NCBI GenBank assembly: GCA_902569975.1
Contig: CACFWD010000001.1
Span: forward strand, 1 to 64,000
Origin: an uncultured Pelagibacteraceae bacterium
Lineage (GTDB): Bacteria > Pseudomonadota > Alphaproteobacteria > Pelagibacterales > Pelagibacteraceae
Direction of reading: 5' to 3'
Length of the DNA: 64,000 bases
Shown: positions 43,835-52,790 of the stretch, piece by piece
How positions within the stretch are numbered: position 1 is the stretch's first letter
How the letters are laid out: every line of letters begins with the position of its first letter
The notes under the pieces: model-generated
Seen by the model: the letters and a program-made list of their open reading frames with translations, nothing else
Database searches by the model: none
Told to the model about the DNA's origin: nothing
Program-made: the position numbers and the translations under genes

Positions 43835-44601
43835 TGTACCTAAAAAATTATAACCTTAAAAATAAAACAGCTGTTGTTACTGGGGCAGGTAAAGGTCTCG
43901 GGAGAGCTTGTGCAATTGCTCTTGCTGAGGCTGGTGCGAATTTAGTAATTATTAGCAGAACTCAAAAAGACTTAAATGAAGTTTCAAAAAAAATAAAAAA
44001 ACTTAGAGTAAAATGTAAATCTTATGTTTGTGACATTACAAATTACAATGAAATTAAAGAAATCATTAATAAACAAAAAAAAATAGATATATTGATTAAC
44101 AATGCCGGAAACAATATTCCAGAACATTTTACAAAAGTAAAAACTAAAAATATGGAGTACTTAGTTAAAATAAATACTATGGCTACATTTAACCTGGCTC
44201 AACTTTGTGCCCTTAAAATGATTAAATTAAAAAATCGAAAAAAAGTTGGTGGTGCTATTGTTAATATGTCTTCACAAATGGGACATGTAGGAGGACCGAT
44301 AAGAAGTGTTTATAATATGACTAAATTTGGTTTAGAGGGCCTTACTAAAGGTATGTCTTTGGATCTTGCAAAATTTAATATTAGAGTAAATACAGTTTGT
44401 CCTACATTTGTAGTAACTCCAATGACAAAAAAATTTTTGAAAAATAAAAAGTTCAAAAGAGAAGTTCTAGGAAATATTCCTCTAGGGAAATTTGCAGAAC
44501 TTTCTGATGTGGCAAGCGCAGCTGTATTTCTTGCTTCTGATGCAGCATCTATGATTACAGGAACCTCATTATTGGTTGATGGTGGATGGACTGCAAGATA
44601 A
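43834..44601 (+). CDS. Short-chain dehydrogenase/reductase
   Basis: The 255-residue classical SDR has TGAGKGLGRACAIAL (residues 16-30) for cofactor binding, an Arg (ISRTQKDL) after strand 2 suggesting NADP preference, NNAGNNIPEHF near residue 90 and the catalytic Tyr-Lys pair in SVYNMTKFGLEGL near residues 158-170. The C-terminus LLVDGGWTAR is typical. The substrate is unknown; candidates near xsc and suyAB include sulfoacetaldehyde reductases (IsfD-type are SDRs) or hydroxysulfonate dehydrogenases, but nothing in the sequence proves this. It overlaps the YjbE gene by one base and the peptidase gene by 16. Confidence 0.87.
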   Translation: MYLKNYNLKNKTAVVTGAGKGLGRACAIALAEAGANLVIISRTQKDLNEVSKKIKKLRVKCKSYVCDITNYNEIKEIINKQKKIDILINNAGNNIPEHFTKVKTKNMEYLVKINTMATFNLAQLCALKMIKLKNRKKVGGAIVNMSSQMGHVGGPIRSVYNMTKFGLEGLTKGMSLDLAKFNIRVNTVCPTFVVTPMTKKFLKNKKFKREVLGNIPLGKFAELSDVASAAVFLASDAASMITGTSLLVDGGWTAR

Positions 44602-45389
44602 TAATTCGATTATTTTTCTTAATAATCTTTTTTACAACAACACATTTAAAAGCAATTGAATTCAAAGGTAAATTTTTACAAGGTCATTATATTATTGGTA
44701 TTACTGATCCAGCTGCAAAAATCATAATTGGTAAAAAAGAAGTTAGAGTTTCAAAAGACGGTTATTTTGTATTTGGAATAGATCGAGATAGAAAATTCGA
44801 TGTAACTATCACTAAAATTATAGATGGGAAGATTGAAAAAATAGTAAAGAAAGTACTTAAACGAAAATATAATATTCAAAGAATTGATGGGCTTGAAGAA
44901 AGTAAAGTCACGCCTCCTGAGTCAGTTTATAAAAGAATTAAAGAGGAAAATAATCGTATTGGTGAAGCAAGAGCAATTAATTCAGAACTGCCTTTTTTTA
45001 AAAATCAATTCATTATGCCTGTTAAAGGAATCATAAGTGGTGTCTATGGAAGTCAAAGAATACTTAATGGTAAACCTAAATGGCCTCATTATGGAATAGA
45101 TATAGCTGCAAAAAAAGGAACAAAAATAAGATCATCTGCAACCGGTGTTGTTACTATGGCAGAGCCAGACTTATATTATACGGGTGGAACTATTATTATG
45201 GATCATGGCCATGGTATATCCACAATTTATTCTCATTTAGAGTCGCTTAAAGTTGAAGTTGGTGATGAAATTCTTCAAGGTGATATTATTGGAACAGTCG
45301 GATCAACTGGAAGATCTACTGGTCCACATTTAGATTTTAGAATTAATTGGTTTCAAACTAGGCTTGATCCAATGTCAGTATTAGATTAA
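44586..45389 (+). CDS. M23 family (LytM-type) metallopeptidase, exported
   Basis: This periplasmic protein probably cuts peptidoglycan or activates other hydrolases. The 267-residue protein has a signal peptide (about 1-22, IIRLFFLIIFFTTTHLKA), a beta-rich N-terminal domain and a C-terminal M23 domain from about residue 140. Zinc ligands are visible in HYGIDIAAKKGTKI (His and Asp) and TGPHLDFRI (His), and HGHGISTIYSHL holds the catalytic His region. The catalytic set appears complete. It overlaps the SDR gene by 16 bases; a metabolic link to the preceding enzymes is not expected. Confidence 0.88.
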   Translation: MDCKIIIRLFFLIIFFTTTHLKAIEFKGKFLQGHYIIGITDPAAKIIIGKKEVRVSKDGYFVFGIDRDRKFDVTITKIIDGKIEKIVKKVLKRKYNIQRIDGLEESKVTPPESVYKRIKEENNRIGEARAINSELPFFKNQFIMPVKGIISGVYGSQRILNGKPKWPHYGIDIAAKKGTKIRSSATGVVTMAEPDLYYTGGTIIMDHGHGISTIYSHLESLKVEVGDEILQGDIIGTVGSTGRSTGPHLDFRINWFQTRLDPMSVLD

Positions 45390-45410
45390 TTTTAAAAAGT
45401 AAAAAATCAT

Positions 45411-45725
45411 ATGAAAAAAATTTTAATTTTATTAATATTAAAATTATTTATAACTTCATGCGCAACACCTACTGTAGTTAATGTTATTCAGCCGAAAGAT
45501 AATGAGTTAAATTGTAAAGAATTAAGTTCAGAAATAGCTAAAGCAAATGAATATGCAAATGAAGCTCAAGATGCAAAAAAAGCAGGTAAGCCACATAATA
45601 TAGGTGCAGTATTATTTTTTCTTCCAGGTTTAGGATTTTCGATGGCTAATATTGATGAAGCATCAAAAGCAGCCAAAGATAGAGCTATTCATTTAAACAA
45701 ATTAAAAGAAAAAAAAAATTGCTAA
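45411..45725 (+). CDS. Small lipoprotein of unknown function
   Basis: The 104-residue protein has a type II signal sequence with lipobox FITSC (Cys17), so it is probably lipid-anchored. After a short link come an Ala/Lys/Glu-rich helix (about 38-62), a hydrophobic Gly-containing hairpin (IGAVLFFLPGLGFSMANI, about 67-84) and another helix ending in Cys. I do not recognise a family. It follows the M23 gene by 21 bases. Its stop is 27 bases from the convergent flavoprotein stop. Confidence 0.68.
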   Translation: MKKILILLILKLFITSCATPTVVNVIQPKDNELNCKELSSEIAKANEYANEAQDAKKAGKPHNIGAVLFFLPGLGFSMANIDEASKAAKDRAIHLNKLKEKKNC

Positions 45726-45752
45726 TATTGTCTTGTCTTAATTAAGTTTAAT

Positions 45753-47057
45753 TTAAATTTCAGATTTTGCTCTAAATCTTTCATACAAAAGTCTGGCTCT
45801 GACCCCTAAATCTAAAAAAGGTTGTGGTGGTAACCATGTGGGTTTATTTCTTGCCTCAATAGTCTCAATTTCTTTTGAATGTTCATTACTAGCTTTGATA
45901 GCAATCTGTTCACCAAATAACGTTCCAACCCCGATTCCTGAACCATTATAACAACCAGCTACAAATATATTATCATCTATTTTTTCAAATATTTGAGAAC
46001 TATTTCTAGTTCGTGAAACAACTCCTGACCAAGTTGATTGAATAATATCATTAGGTAATTGAGGAAATCTTTTTTTTATTCCTATCTTTTGTGTCAATGT
46101 TCTTTTTACTAACTCAGATTTAGGCATTCGATAAGGATTACAAACTTCAGCAGTATTTCTTATTAATATTCTTCTGTCCTTAGTTAATCTAATAGTTGCA
46201 CCCATTGGTCTGACTGGCAAAACTCCCCATTCTTCAGGTTCACCAATAGATTTAAACTCTTTATCACTCAAACTTCTTGTCATACTTGCGGTTAATGTAA
46301 TTGGAAAATTATAATTTTTTTTAATACCAAGTGATTTCAAATATCCATTAGTTGCAAAAATAATCTTTTTAGCCTTAATAGAGCCATTTTTAAAATTACA
46401 GTTAATAATTTCATTTATTTTTTTCCAATTTAATAATAAAGAATTTTCGTAAAGATTTACATTTTCAGGCAAAGTATCAATCATAGCTCTTACCAATTTA
46501 CCTGGGTGAAGTAAAATTCCTCCTTTTGTATAAAGAGCAATATTATAAAATTTAGTACCTAATCTTTTTTTTAGATCTTTATTTGATAGTAAATTATGCT
46601 CAAAATTTAATTTAGATAAGGTATGAGAGAAATTTTCTAGGATCTTTTCATCTTCCTCTCTAGAGGAAGCAAAATACTTTCCACACTCATTCCAATCACA
46701 ATCTACCTGATGTTCTTTAATAAATCTTTGAATAGCCTTTATTCCTAATTTATATATATCAGCCTTTTTTTTATAATTTTCTAATTCTTTGTTAGAGGTA
46801 AAACCATCATTAAGAGTTGTATCAACGAGATAGCCTGAATTTCTTGAACTTGCACCCTCACCTGCTAATTGAGCATCAACTAATAATATTTTTTGATTTG
46901 GATAAAGTTGACCTAACTTTCTTGCAGCAGATAAGCCTGTGTAACCAGCACCTATAATTAACCATTCACAATTTAAATCGGATGAAATTGTTTGGATATT
47001 ACCTCTTGGAGTTAGGTCATTAATCCAGCTACAAGTATTGTCATTTACAACTTCCAT
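45753..47057 (-). CDS. FAD-dependent oxidoreductase, D-amino-acid-oxidase family
   Basis: This 434-residue flavoprotein belongs to the DAO superfamily (glycine/sarcosine/gamma-glutamylputrescine oxidase type), enzymes that oxidise C-N bonds. The FAD-binding start is LIIGAGYTGLSAARKLG (residues 33-49) ending with an acidic Asp (LLVDA), followed by GEGASSRNSGYLVD. The C-terminal contact is AGCYNGSGIGVGTLFGEQIA. It begins 47 bases after xsc on the same strand. Because Xsc needs sulfoacetaldehyde, a role in deaminating taurine or N-methyltaurine, like the flavoprotein subunit TauY, is an attractive inference; no TauX-like partner is visible. Confidence 0.83.
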   Translation of the reverse strand: MEVVNDNTCSWINDLTPRGNIQTISSDLNCEWLIIGAGYTGLSAARKLGQLYPNQKILLVDAQLAGEGASSRNSGYLVDTTLNDGFTSNKELENYKKKADIYKLGIKAIQRFIKEHQVDCDWNECGKYFASSREEDEKILENFSHTLSKLNFEHNLLSNKDLKKRLGTKFYNIALYTKGGILLHPGKLVRAMIDTLPENVNLYENSLLLNWKKINEIINCNFKNGSIKAKKIIFATNGYLKSLGIKKNYNFPITLTASMTRSLSDKEFKSIGEPEEWGVLPVRPMGATIRLTKDRRILIRNTAEVCNPYRMPKSELVKRTLTQKIGIKKRFPQLPNDIIQSTWSGVVSRTRNSSQIFEKIDDNIFVAGCYNGSGIGVGTLFGEQIAIKASNEHSKEIETIEARNKPTWLPPQPFLDLGVRARLLYERFRAKSEI

Positions 47058-47104
47058 AAGAGAAGACTACGATAATTGACTGCTATTTAAAAGATCTTAT
47101 AAAA

Positions 47105-48886
47105 CTAAACCAAAGAAGGTTGTTTCTTCATATCTGCTTTGTTGATCCCAGCTACCTTAACTGGTTTCTTCATTGCATCTCGTCTAAACGGTTCACCTAA
47201 TTCTTGGTTTAATATTACCTCTATAAAAGTTGTGATTCCTTTTTTTTGATCGTCACAAGACTGCTTGATAGCATTTGTGGTTTCTTCCATAGTTCTTACC
47301 GTTACTCCTTTTAAACCACAAGCATCAGCTACTTTTGCATAACTTAATTCTGGGTCTAGCTCAGTTCCTATAAAATTATTATCAAACCAAAGTGTTGTGT
47401 TTCTTTTTTCTGCACCCCATTGATAATTTCTGAATATGACCATTGTAATTGCAGGCCATTCTTCTCTAGCACATGAACTCATTTCGTTCATACTAATTCC
47501 AAAAGCACCATCACCAGCAAAGCCAATTACTGGAGTATCTGGACATCCAATCTTTGCACCTAGTATTGATGGAAAGCCATACCCGCAAGGTCCAAATAAA
47601 CCTGGAGCTAAATATTTTCTTGGTTTCTCAAAAGTCGGATAAGCGTTTCCAATTGCACAATTATTTCCAATATCACTTGAAATGATCACATCTTCTGGCA
47701 TTCCAGCTTGAATTGCTCTCCAAGCTTGTCTTGGTGACATTCTATCTTTGTCTCTCTCTCTTGCTTCTTTATTCCAAACTGTTCCTTCATCGTCTTCCTC
47801 ATGATCTAAACTAGATAATTTTTGTAACCATGCTGATTTAGTTTGATGAATTAAATCTTTTCTTTTTTGTCTATCAGCATCCCCTGCTGTTGAGGATAAT
47901 TTGTCAAGTATTTGTTGAGCTACTAATTTTGCGTCTCCACTTATTCCAACTGTAACTTTTTTGGTTAAACCGATCCTGTCTGGATTAATATCTACTTGGA
48001 TAATGCTTGCATTCTTTGGCCAATAATCAATTCCGTACCCTGGAAGTGTAGAAAATGGATTCAATCTCGTTCCCAAAGCTAAAACAACATCTGCTTTAGA
48101 AATTAATTCCATTGCTGCTTTCGATCCATTATATCCTAAAGGACCAACAGCTAATGGATGACTGCCAGGAAAACTATCATTGTGTTGATAGCCAGAGCAA
48201 ACTGGAGAGTCTAATCTTTCAGCAAGTTTTTTTGTTTCTTCCGTTGCTCCTCCAATAACAACACCTGCACCAGATAAAATAACTGGAAACTTAGCATCAG
48301 ATAAAAGTTTTGCAGCTTTATCTATTGCTTCAGCTCCGCCGCTTTGTCTTTCTAATCTAACTATTGGAGGTAATTCTATATCAATAACTTGCGTCCAATA
48401 ATCTCTTGGTACATTTATTTGTGCTGGCGCAGAACCTCTTATCGCTTTTTCAATCACTCTATTTAAAACCTCTGCCATTCTAGAGGGGTCTCTTACTTCT
48501 TCTTGGTAACAAACCATATCTTTAAATAAATTCATTTGTTCTACCTCTTGGAACCCACCTTGGCCCATAGTTTTGTTTGCAGCTTGAGGGGTTACTAATA
48601 ATAAAGGTGTATGATTCCAGTAAGCAGTTTTAATTGGTGTTACTAAACCAGTTATTCCTGGTCCATTTTGTGCGATAACCATCGACATTTTTCCAGTAGA
48701 TCTTGTATAACCATCTGCAATTAATCCACCATTAGTTTCATGTGCAACATCCCAAAAAGTAATTCCAGCATCTGGGAAAATATCAGAGATTGGCATGAAT
48801 GCTGATCCAATAATTCCGAAAGCATGTTCAATACCATGCATTTGTAAAACTTTTACAAAAGCTTCCTCTGTAGTCATTTTTGTCAT
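47105..48886 (-). CDS. xsc: Sulfoacetaldehyde acetyltransferase
   Basis: Xsc is a thiamin-diphosphate enzyme that converts sulfoacetaldehyde and phosphate to acetyl phosphate and sulfite, the central step in taurine and isethionate catabolism. The 593-residue protein follows the characterised Xsc family closely: FGIIGSAFMPISDIFPDAGI near residues 23-42, QNGPGITGLVTPIKTAYWNH, QGGFQEVEQMNLFKDMV, and a ThDP/Mg motif GFAGDGAFG near residue 455 followed by FRNYQWGAEKRNTTLWFDNN. A start three codons downstream is possible. A Shine-Dalgarno AAAGG lies nine bases upstream. Phosphotransacetylase, needed to use acetyl phosphate, is not in the window. Confidence 0.93.
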   Translation of the reverse strand: MTKMTTEEAFVKVLQMHGIEHAFGIIGSAFMPISDIFPDAGITFWDVAHETNGGLIADGYTRSTGKMSMVIAQNGPGITGLVTPIKTAYWNHTPLLLVTPQAANKTMGQGGFQEVEQMNLFKDMVCYQEEVRDPSRMAEVLNRVIEKAIRGSAPAQINVPRDYWTQVIDIELPPIVRLERQSGGAEAIDKAAKLLSDAKFPVILSGAGVVIGGATEETKKLAERLDSPVCSGYQHNDSFPGSHPLAVGPLGYNGSKAAMELISKADVVLALGTRLNPFSTLPGYGIDYWPKNASIIQVDINPDRIGLTKKVTVGISGDAKLVAQQILDKLSSTAGDADRQKRKDLIHQTKSAWLQKLSSLDHEEDDEGTVWNKEARERDKDRMSPRQAWRAIQAGMPEDVIISSDIGNNCAIGNAYPTFEKPRKYLAPGLFGPCGYGFPSILGAKIGCPDTPVIGFAGDGAFGISMNEMSSCAREEWPAITMVIFRNYQWGAEKRNTTLWFDNNFIGTELDPELSYAKVADACGLKGVTVRTMEETTNAIKQSCDDQKKGITTFIEVILNQELGEPFRRDAMKKPVKVAGINKADMKKQPSLV

Positions 48887-48935
48887 TTATAGAGCCTTTC
48901 TAAATTACTAAGTGAAATAATTTTTTAAAAACTAT

Positions 48936-48963
48936 TTGTTAATCTGTGCGATTAATATATAAG
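48936..48963 (+). promoter_or_regulatory. Candidate promoter for suyAB
   Basis: TTGTTA (48936-48941) and TATAAG (48958-48963) are separated by 16 bases and point rightwards. The expected start is about 30 bases before the suyA ATG. It lies in the 116-base gap between the divergent xsc and suyA genes. I could not identify an equally good promoter for xsc. Confidence 0.4.
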
Positions 48964-49002
48964 ATTTTCAAAATTTCAAACAATCAAATTGACACCATAT
49001 TT

Positions 49003-49287
49003 ATGGCTACTGACATTATAATTCATGATCAAAAAGACAATGTCGGGGTGGTAGTTATTGAAAAAATAACTCCAAAACAAGACTGTAATTGCTGGATCAT
49101 GGAAAATGATAGTTCTGTAAAGATACAATCAGTAGATGAAATCCCTTTAGGTCATAAAATAGCAATGAATGATTTAAATGAAGGAGATACAATTCTTAAA
49201 TATGGCCATGATATTGGTAAGGTAGTTAAAGCAATTAAAAAAGGTGAACATGTGCATGTGCACAATGTAAAAACGAAGAAGTGGTAA
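49003..49287 (+). CDS. suyA: (2R)-sulfolactate sulfo-lyase, small subunit
   Basis: SuyA with SuyB splits 3-sulfolactate into pyruvate and sulfite; the pair is homologous to the two parts of altronate/galactarate dehydratases. I set the start at 49003 (94 residues, [20 protein letters not shown]); an upstream in-frame ATG at 48946 would overlap the candidate promoter. The SAF-type domain shows [20 protein letters not shown] and [20 protein letters not shown], the family signature. It ends four bases before suyB. Assignment to sulfolactate rather than a sugar acid rests on the large subunit and on xsc and apr being adjacent. Confidence 0.85.
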   Translation: MATDIIIHDQKDNVGVVVIEKITPKQDCNCWIMENDSSVKIQSVDEIPLGHKIAMNDLNEGDTILKYGHDIGKVVKAIKKGEHVHVHNVKTKKW

Positions 49288-49291
49288 ATAT

Positions 49292-50458
49292 ATGGAAATT
49301 CCAAAAAGTTTTTTAGGTTATAAAAGAGAAAATGGAAGAGCTGGAACAAGAAATCATGTAATTATTCTGCCTGTTGATGACATTTCAAATGCATGCGCAG
49401 AGGCAGTAGCAAATAATATAAAAGGTACAATTGCACTTCCTCATTCGTATGGAAGATTACAATTTGGGGCAGACCTAGAATTACATTTTAGAACAATGAT
49501 AGGAACAGGAAGTAATCCAAATGTAGCTGCTGTTATTGTTATTGGTATTGAACCTAAGTGGACAAAAAAAATAGTTGATGGAATAGCAAAAACTGGAAAA
49601 CCTGTTGAAGGTTTTCATATTGAGCGAACTGGAGATATCGGAACAGTAATGAAAGCATCAAAAAAAGCTCAGGAGTATGTAATGTGGGCTTCAGAAAAGC
49701 AGAGAGAGGAATGTCCAATAAGTGATCTATGGATTTCAGTTAAATGTGGAGAGTCTGATACTACATCTGGTCTAGCAGCAAATCCGACGGTTGGAAACTT
49801 GATGGATAAACTTGAACCATTAGGTGTTCATTTATGCTTTGGTGAAACATCAGAGCTTACAGGTGCTGAAAAAGTTTGTGCAACAAGAGGTGCAACTAAA
49901 GAAGCCTCAGATAAATTTATGAAAACTTGGAGTGCCTATAACGATTTTATCTTAAAAGAAGCAACTGATGATCTCTCTGAAAGTCAACCAACTGCAGGTA
50001 ACATTGCTGGTGGACTAACTACAATTGAGGAAAAAGCATTTGGTAATTTTCAAAAAATTGGTAATTGTAAATTTGTAGATGTTTTAGAGCCAGCTGAGGA
50101 ACCAAAAAAAGGTAAAGGTTTATATTTTATGGATACATCTTCAGCCGCAGCTGAATGTGTAACATTACAAGCTGCAGCAGGTTTCAATATTCATCTTTTC
50201 CCTACGGGTCAAGGAAACATTGTTGGTAACCCCATTGAACCAGTTATCAAATTAACTGCTAATCCTTTGACTGTGAAAGGTATGGGTGAGCATATTGATT
50301 GTGATGTCTCTAAAATTCTTTCAAGAGAAATGAATATGTCTCAAGCTGGTGATAAACTTATCGAGACTACTTTAAAAGTTGCTAATGGAAGATTAACTTG
50401 TGCTGAAGCTTTAGGTCATAGAGAATTTGTTATGACAAAACTCTATAGAAGTGCTTAG
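49292..50458 (+). CDS. suyB: (2R)-sulfolactate sulfo-lyase, large subunit
   Basis: SuyB is the catalytic partner of SuyA. The 388-residue UxaA/GarD-superfamily protein starts [20 protein letters not shown] and continues with [70 protein letters not shown] and [20 protein letters not shown]. This length and pattern fit SuyB better than altronate dehydratase, as far as I can recall those sequences. Cysteines in VKCGESD and nearby may hold a metal or Fe-S centre. It is co-transcribed with suyA and the following exporter-like gene, which starts 15 bases later. Confidence 0.85.
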   Translation: MEIPKSFLGYKRENGRAGTRNHVIILPVDDISNACAEAVANNIKGTIALPHSYGRLQFGADLELHFRTMIGTGSNPNVAAVIVIGIEPKWTKKIVDGIAKTGKPVEGFHIERTGDIGTVMKASKKAQEYVMWASEKQREECPISDLWISVKCGESDTTSGLAANPTVGNLMDKLEPLGVHLCFGETSELTGAEKVCATRGATKEASDKFMKTWSAYNDFILKEATDDLSESQPTAGNIAGGLTTIEEKAFGNFQKIGNCKFVDVLEPAEEPKKGKGLYFMDTSSAAAECVTLQAAAGFNIHLFPTGQGNIVGNPIEPVIKLTANPLTVKGMGEHIDCDVSKILSREMNMSQAGDKLIETTLKVANGRLTCAEALGHREFVMTKLYRSA

Positions 50459-50473
50459 TTAATTATCTTTATA

Positions 50474-51541
50474 ATGGTATTTAAAAAATATTTGGTAATT
50501 ATACCAGGTATAATTCTGGCTTTTGTACTTTATACAATTTCACAAGGTTTCAATAACATAATTGGTATTGAGCTTTTAGGATATGCCAAAAGTCCTATTT
50601 CTACTGCAATGATTGCAATTTTATTAGGAATGTTTTTTGGAAATTTTTTTAAGATAAGAGATAGTTTTCAGAAAGGATTAGATTTTACAAGAGAATACAT
50701 TTTAAAATTAGGAATAATTTTTCTAGGCATTCAGTTAAAACCATTTGAGTTTTTAGACTTTGGAAAAATTGCCATTCCTTTAATCATAATATGTATAATC
50801 AGCGTTTTAATTGTCATTAAACTTTTAATAAAGAAGCTCAGAATTCCAACTAGAATGGCTTATTTAATTTCAATAGGAAGTACTGTTTGTGGAACTACAG
50901 CGATAATGGCCACTGCTCCAGTGATAAAAGCTAATAAAAGTGAAGTGTCATATGCGATAGCTAATATCACTTTATTTGGAATAGTTTCTATGTTGTTATA
51001 TCCTTATTTTGCTAACATTTATTTTGATGGTGAGCCTTTGTTAATTGGTTTATTTTTAGGAACTTCTATTCATGAAACTTCTCAAGTTGCTGCTGCAGGA
51101 CTAATATATGAACAACAATATAATAGCCCTGAAACATTAAATATTGCAACAGTCACAAAACTTATTCGTAATACATTTTTAATTATAATGATTCCCCTTT
51201 TTGCATTTCTTTATAATAGAGGTCAAACAAAGGAAAAAAATTATTCCATGCAAAATATTTTTCCATATTTTGTTTTGGGCTTTGTTGGAATGATCATATT
51301 AAGAAATCTTGGAGATCAACTATTTTACTCAAATTCAAACTGGATGGAGACAATAGAAATTATTAAATTATCATCTAAAATATTTTTAACCATGGCAATG
51401 GCAGCAATAGGTTTGTCTACAAATTTAAAAGATATAAAAAGTATGGGTTATAAACCTTTTGTTGTTGGATTTATTGGAATGCTTACTGTGGGAATAGTTT
51501 GTATTATTACTATTGAAACTTATTTAAAATTTTTTATTTAG
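50474..51541 (+). CDS. YeiH/UPF0324 family putative sulfate/sulfite exporter
   Basis: The 355-residue membrane protein belongs to the YeiH (UPF0324, PSE) family, several members of which sit in sulfonate gene clusters and are proposed to export sulfate or sulfite. It has about ten membrane segments and the family motifs LGIIFLGIQLKPFEFLDFG, IGSTVCGTTAIMATAPVI and GTSIHETSQVAAAGLIY. It follows suyB by 15 bases, so the sulfite made by SuyAB may be its cargo (inference). Its last eight bases overlap the convergent TauE-type gene, a second predicted exporter. Confidence 0.85.
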   Translation: MVFKKYLVIIPGIILAFVLYTISQGFNNIIGIELLGYAKSPISTAMIAILLGMFFGNFFKIRDSFQKGLDFTREYILKLGIIFLGIQLKPFEFLDFGKIAIPLIIICIISVLIVIKLLIKKLRIPTRMAYLISIGSTVCGTTAIMATAPVIKANKSEVSYAIANITLFGIVSMLLYPYFANIYFDGEPLLIGLFLGTSIHETSQVAAAGLIYEQQYNSPETLNIATVTKLIRNTFLIIMIPLFAFLYNRGQTKEKNYSMQNIFPYFVLGFVGMIILRNLGDQLFYSNSNWMETIEIIKLSSKIFLTMAMAAIGLSTNLKDIKSMGYKPFVVGFIGMLTVGIVCIITIETYLKFFI

Positions 51542-52619
51542 CAGGTTTGATTAAGTATTTCTTTCTCAGATTTGATAAAAACCTTCTAATAAATGCTGCA
51601 CCAATTCCCAAAATAACAGCAAACATAATAGAAAATAATCCATAAAAGAAAGGCATATCTTTAGAAAACTCCTTAATAAATTTTGAGAAAAAATTCAAAT
51701 CTGCTTCAGGATTCCTTGACATTTGATTTGAAATTTCATTTGCAAAAAAAGTATCATAAGCAATAGCTATACCAACAACTAATAATAAAATTGCTAGTAA
51801 AGCTTTTAATCCTGAGCTATCAATTTGTTCTCCAAGTTTTTGACCAACTTGAACACCAACAATTGAACCAACCACTAATAATAAAACTAACATTAAATCT
51901 ATTGAGCCATAGTTAAATGAGTGTAAAAAAGTAACTATTACACTTACAAAAATAGTAACAAACAAAGATGTGCCTGGAACTAATCTTGTTGGCATTTTGA
52001 TAATATAAATCATTGCAGGCACTAATATAAATGCTCCACCTATGCCCATTATGGCAGCAATAAATCCAACAAACAAACCTATTATGATTGGTGTAAAAAT
52101 ACTTTCGTATAATTTTGATTTTGGAAATCTCATTCTTAAAGGCAGGCCGTGTATCCAGTAATGAACATGTAGTTTTTTTCTTTCAACAACATTTTTTTTT
52201 GCTTTATCAATTTCGCCAAGACTTTCCACTAACATTAAAGTTCCAATTATTGCAAGAATGTACATATAAGCTAAAGAAATAACTGTATCAATTTTTCCAA
52301 TACCTTTAAAATAAGTAAAAGTATAAATTCCTAATGCAGTTCCTATTGATCCACCTATAACAATCATAAATCCCATTTTATAATCTAAAGTATTTTTTAA
52401 ATAATGTGTTGTTGATCCTGACACAGACGTAGCTAAAATGTTATTAGCTTCATTTGCAACAGCATATGCAGGAGGAATTCCCATAAAAATTAAAAATGGT
52501 GTCATTAAAAATCCACCACCAACACCAAACAACCCTGATAGAACTCCAACAATGGCACTTAATAAAAGAATTTCTATTGGATTAATAAATACTTGAGCTA
52601 TGGGTAAAAAAACTTCCAT
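51534..52619 (-). CDS. tauE: TauE/SafE family sulfite exporter
   Basis: TauE/SafE proteins are membrane exporters of sulfite or organosulfonates. The 361-residue protein has an internal duplication. The first repeat carries GVLSGLFGVGGGFLMTPFLI near residue 25, the second VGFIAAIMGIGGAFILVPAM near residue 185, and there are eight or nine membrane segments in total. The central loop (about 135-165) is charged. It lies downstream of the apr operon on the same strand and is separated from a 44-residue membrane protein gene by 27 bases, so it may be part of the apr transcript. Confidence 0.88.
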   Translation of the reverse strand: MEVFLPIAQVFINPIEILLLSAIVGVLSGLFGVGGGFLMTPFLIFMGIPPAYAVANEANNILATSVSGSTTHYLKNTLDYKMGFMIVIGGSIGTALGIYTFTYFKGIGKIDTVISLAYMYILAIIGTLMLVESLGEIDKAKKNVVERKKLHVHYWIHGLPLRMRFPKSKLYESIFTPIIIGLFVGFIAAIMGIGGAFILVPAMIYIIKMPTRLVPGTSLFVTIFVSVIVTFLHSFNYGSIDLMLVLLLVVGSIVGVQVGQKLGEQIDSSGLKALLAILLLVVGIAIAYDTFFANEISNQMSRNPEADLNFFSKFIKEFSKDMPFFYGLFSIMFAVILGIGAAFIRRFLSNLRKKYLIKPAK

Positions 52620-52646
52620 TAAAAATAAAAATTATAAAAAAATAAT

Positions 52647-52781
52647 TTATTTAAAAGTTAGAAAAGTTCCAACTAAGATAACACCCCAGCAAGCTACTAT
52701 AGCTGAAAAAATTCCAGTTTTGATAAATGTCGTTTTATTGTTATTTATTTTTTGGAAAATTTTTATATTTGAAAGATGCAT
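52647..52781 (-). CDS. 44-residue single-helix membrane protein, unknown
   Basis: A complete minus-strand frame encodes 44 residues: a polar Asn/Lys-rich start (MHLSNIKIFQKINNNKTTFI) and one membrane helix (about 24-42, ending LVGTFLTFK). An in-frame GTG six codons upstream is an alternative start. It fills the gap between the apr operon and tauE, with 27 bases to tauE, and has its own promoter-like sequence at 52791-52818. Small one-helix proteins of this kind can be accessory subunits of transporters or oxidoreductases; I recognise no family. Confidence 0.5.
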   Translation of the reverse strand: MHLSNIKIFQKINNNKTTFIKTGIFSAIVACWGVILVGTFLTFK

Positions 52782-52790
52782 CTGTATTTC

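Noticed and set aside
49003-50458. Annotation as altronate or galactarate dehydratase
   Set aside because: The superfamily is the same, but the split into a short SAF subunit and a 388-residue large subunit, the [10 protein letters not shown] start, and the neighbouring xsc, exporter and apr genes fit sulfolactate sulfo-lyase better. This remains an assignment from memory and context.
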